Notes under the pieces: generated by a model
What the model was told of the DNA's origin: nothing
What the model saw: only the letters and a program-made list of their open reading frames with translations
Database searches by the model: none
Shown here: piece after piece, positions 30,523 to 32,352 of the stretch
How the letters are laid out: every line of letters starts with the position of its first letter
How positions within the stretch are numbered: the first letter of the stretch is position 1
Assembly: GCA_013003295.1 (NCBI GenBank)
Contig: JABDJV010000402.1
Location: 1-32,352 of the forward strand
Reading direction: 5' to 3'
Length of the DNA stretch: 32,352 bases
From: Pyrinomonadaceae bacterium
GTDB taxonomy: Bacteria; Acidobacteriota; Blastocatellia; Pyrinomonadales; Pyrinomonadaceae
Translations under genes and position numbers: made by a program

Positions 30523-31626
30523 ATGAGAAAATTCGTTTCAAAAATCACTTTGCCGATACTCTGCCTGAGTTTGGGCATCGGCTTCTTTGTCTTAAACTTT
30601 GCGATCGGAAAGGCTCAAACAACTGAGACCCGGGATCGGACGAGTACGCCAACACCAACTCCGCCACCGGTTCCGTCGGGAACTCCTCCACCGTTGCCCG
30701 TCGATGATGACGGTATCATCGAGATCGGCACCGAACTCGTAAATCTGAATGTTCGTGTGGTTGACCGTTTCAATCGGCCGATCGCAAATCTGAGAAAAGA
30801 GGATTTTCAGGTATTTGAAGACAGGATACCGCAGCCGATCGAATTTTTCTCGCAATCGGAAGTTCCGACTAATTACGCATTGGTTATAGACAATTCCGGC
30901 TCGCTTCGCTTCCAGCTTGAAAAAGTAATTGAAGCCAGCAAGACCATCGTTAATACAAACCGTCCGGACGATGAAACTGGTGTTATCCGGTTTGTCAGCT
31001 CAGAAAAAATTGAGATCCTGCAAGATTTTACTGCCGATAAAACGGACCTCAACGATGCACTTGACAACATGTTCATCGAAGGCGGGCAAACGGCGATAAT
31101 CGACGCGATTTACCTGGCAGCGGAAAAGGTTGATGAGTATGAGCGCAGCCGCAATCCGAACGACCGCAAACGTCGCGCAATGATCATCGTTTCGGACGGC
31201 GAAGACCGAAGCAGCTACTATAAAGAAGAGCAGCTGTTCAAGATGCTTCGGGAGGCTGATGTTCAGATCTATGCCGTTGGATTTATAAAGGACCTTGAAA
31301 CCGACGGTAGCTTTATCAGAAAGAGCCCGCAGAAAAAGGCGAAAAACTTCCTGAAGAAATTGGCTACTGAAACAGGCGGAAAGGCTTATTTCCCAAACAC
31401 TGTGAGTGAACTGCCGCAAATCGCAAGGGATATCTCGAGCGAGTTAAGAACGCAGTATTCGATTGGGTATTTACCGGATAATGATAAGCCGAAAAATGCA
31501 TTTCGCAATATCAAGGTAACGGTTAAAGATGGGCCGAACGGACAAAAACGAATAGCGCGCACCCGTACCGGTCTCGTAATAGACAAAAGAAAAGGAACGA
31601 AACCAGAATTTCAGAAGACCAACTAA
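30523..31626 (+). CDS. VWFA-related acidobacterial exported protein (second copy)
   Basis: A paralogue of the preceding gene, 367 residues. It has a signal sequence (about 1-31), a Thr/Pro-rich linker (39-60) absent from the first copy, the N-terminal domain IEIGTELVNLNVRVVDRFNRPIANLRKEDFQVFED and a VWA domain with a complete MIDAS: D123-x-S125-x-S127 (DNSGS), GGQTAIIDA and IIVSDGEDRSS. The shared RTQYSIGY end corresponds to the RHQYSIGF of its neighbour. The gap of 33 bases indicates a shared transcript ending at the terminator after 31626. The pair probably arose by tandem duplication. Confidence 0.88.
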   Translation: MRKFVSKITLPILCLSLGIGFFVLNFAIGKAQTTETRDRTSTPTPTPPPVPSGTPPPLPVDDDGIIEIGTELVNLNVRVVDRFNRPIANLRKEDFQVFEDRIPQPIEFFSQSEVPTNYALVIDNSGSLRFQLEKVIEASKTIVNTNRPDDETGVIRFVSSEKIEILQDFTADKTDLNDALDNMFIEGGQTAIIDAIYLAAEKVDEYERSRNPNDRKRRAMIIVSDGEDRSSYYKEEQLFKMLREADVQIYAVGFIKDLETDGSFIRKSPQKKAKNFLKKLATETGGKAYFPNTVSELPQIARDISSELRTQYSIGYLPDNDKPKNAFRNIKVTVKDGPNGQKRIARTRTGLVIDKRKGTKPEFQKTN

Positions 31627-31649
31627 ATATTTTTAACGTTAGGAATAGG

Positions 31650-31685
31650 AAAAAGGGAGCAGCAAATCCGCTGTTCCCTTTTTTT
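31650..31685 (+). terminator. Terminator after the VWFA gene pair
   Basis: A 14-bp stem with one G-U pair (31650-31663 with 31670-31683) around a six-base loop is followed by T's. It is 24 bases after the second VWFA stop. Confidence 0.88.
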
Positions 31686-31702
31686 CGCTTTCCAAGACAC
31701 TG

Positions 31703-31804
31703 CTAACGTTGGTTTTTCTTCTTGACGAACATAAAGATCAGGAAACCCAGGAATGCCATACCCAGCAGAATTGTTAGAAAAAATAGTCCTATTGCTATTT
31801 CCAT
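31703..31804 (-). CDS. 33-residue single-helix membrane protein
   Basis: A small frame, ATG at 31802-31804 and TAG at 31703-31705, encodes MEIAIGLFFLTILLGMAFLG followed by FLIFMFVKKKNQR: one hydrophobic helix and a basic C-terminal tail. Its start is three bases after the stop of the zinc-ribbon gene, so it can be translated by coupling. I do not recognise a family. A real gene is supported by the clean helix, the charge pattern and the tight placement, but length makes it uncertain. Confidence 0.55.
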   Translation of the reverse strand: MEIAIGLFFLTILLGMAFLGFLIFMFVKKKNQR

Positions 31805-31807
31805 TGA

Positions 31808-32341
31808 CTATTTCAAATACATTGCCAGATAAAATAATACGGCGCCAATAATCGTCAATATGCCCGCGCCGACTATAAATAGAATGTTTGGCGAACTCTC
31901 GTGCTCTTCCCAGACCACCTCCACTCTTTTGTTCCTGAATTTCTTTGGTTTTTTCCTCAGAGAGGCCGCAGTCTTAAACTCTTTATTCTCCGAAACATCG
32001 GTTTCTGTTTTTTGCGACTTTGCCTTAACTTCAATTCTTTCAGTCTTCTGAGCTCCTTCGTTATCGGCGCTCTGCTCATCTTCTTCTTGAATTTGGGCGA
32101 CCTCTTCTGGGTCGATTTCGACTACCGGATCTTCCAAGTCTGATTCCGCTTTTTCTTCGACGATTTCTTCTTGTAGATCACTTCGAAGCCATGCATCGCT
32201 TGCCTTTTCTTTTTCTATTGCAGCTAGCTCTGCCTCAAGCGAACCGCCGCATGCATAACAAAAAAGCGAATCCGGACGTATGTCCGCTCCGCAGGATGTG
32301 CATACCGATTCTTTTGCGACTGCTTCAGCCATTGATCTCAT
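31808..32341 (-). CDS. Zinc-ribbon protein with C-terminal membrane anchor
   Basis: A 177-residue protein: an N-terminal zinc ribbon (CTSCGADIRPDSLFCYACGG, about 14-33) with two CxxC pairs, a long acidic, low-complexity middle (about 38-120, many Glu and Asp), a basic patch (RKKPKKFRNKR) and a C-terminal hydrophobic helix (about 153-175). The C-terminal anchor implies that the ribbon faces the cytoplasm. ATG 32332 is a possible alternative start; the window ends 11 bases upstream of ATG 32341, so the 5' context is not visible. Function unknown. The small membrane ORF at 31703 follows it by three bases. Confidence 0.75.
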   Translation of the reverse strand: MRSMAEAVAKESVCTSCGADIRPDSLFCYACGGSLEAELAAIEKEKASDAWLRSDLQEEIVEEKAESDLEDPVVEIDPEEVAQIQEEDEQSADNEGAQKTERIEVKAKSQKTETDVSENKEFKTAASLRKKPKKFRNKRVEVVWEEHESSPNILFIVGAGILTIIGAVLFYLAMYLK

Positions 32342-32352
32342 TAGTATAGTTC

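Noticed and set aside
30883-30900. Possible defective MIDAS in the second VWFA protein
   Set aside because: The motif reads DNSGS, which still satisfies DxSxS; the Thr and second Asp are also present, so the site looks intact.

Overview
The window looks like a chromosomal segment of an Acidobacteriota bacterium, probably class Blastocatellia. This is inferred from gene content: two proteins with the 'VWFA-related acidobacterial' architecture, an Oar-like TonB-dependent receptor with an N-terminal carboxypeptidase-regulatory domain, a DUF4870 gene, an ECF sigma/zinc anti-sigma pair, and moderate GC. It is mostly core and household chromosome. I see no tRNA, rRNA, CRISPR array, integrase or transposase.

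Layout. 1-1509 (+): the end of a nucleotide-sugar operon (UDP-glucose 6-dehydrogenase C-terminus, then a sugar-nucleotide 4-epimerase), closed by a strong hairpin terminator. 1587-4328 (-): mtnA (methylthioribose-1-phosphate isomerase) followed by a secreted M28 zinc aminopeptidase. 4624-9680 (+): macro-domain protein, alpha-glucan phosphorylase, a multipass membrane protein, a YtxJ-type bacilliredoxin overlapping a DUF971 protein, a small Cys-rich protein and a DUF6335-like acidic protein; it ends at a 15-bp-stem bidirectional terminator. 9761-10843 (-): exported isoaspartyl peptidase/asparaginase. 11069-11761 (+): secreted CAP-domain protein. 11748-13836 (-): a tight three-gene operon of unknown role whose last gene is an isoprenyl diphosphate synthase fold lacking both catalytic Asp-rich motifs. 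14018-16848 (+): coaBC, family-4 uracil-DNA glycosylase and a Nudix ADP-ribose pyrophosphatase. 16941-21198 (+): the translation cluster rplM-rpsI-rpsB-tsf-pyrH-frr. 21461-22144 (-): LolA-like exported protein. 22248-26451 (-): a DUF5666-like exported protein followed by a TonB-dependent receptor, both with Arg/Gly-rich tracts. 26625-29170 (-): four-gene operon of ECF sigma factor, DUF4870 membrane protein, zinc anti-sigma factor and bactofilin-like membrane protein. 29491-31626 (+): two VWFA-related proteins diverging from the sigma operon. 31703-32341 (-): zinc-ribbon membrane protein coupled to a 33-residue single-helix membrane protein.

How the parts relate. The translation block is classic housekeeping with clear internal terminators and a likely autoregulatory leader before rpsB. 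The right third is a cell-envelope module: surface receptor, exported helper proteins, membrane-stress sigma system and surface-type VWFA proteins. The most novel-looking signals are (1) a candidate pseudoknot or switch just upstream of the rpsB Shine-Dalgarno, (2) the catalytically degenerate prenyl-synthase in a conserved-looking operon of unknowns, (3) the compact ECF-DUF4870-anti-sigma-bactofilin operon, and (4) Arg/Gly-rich tracts shared by two adjacent envelope proteins. No obviously new defence or mobile system is visible.
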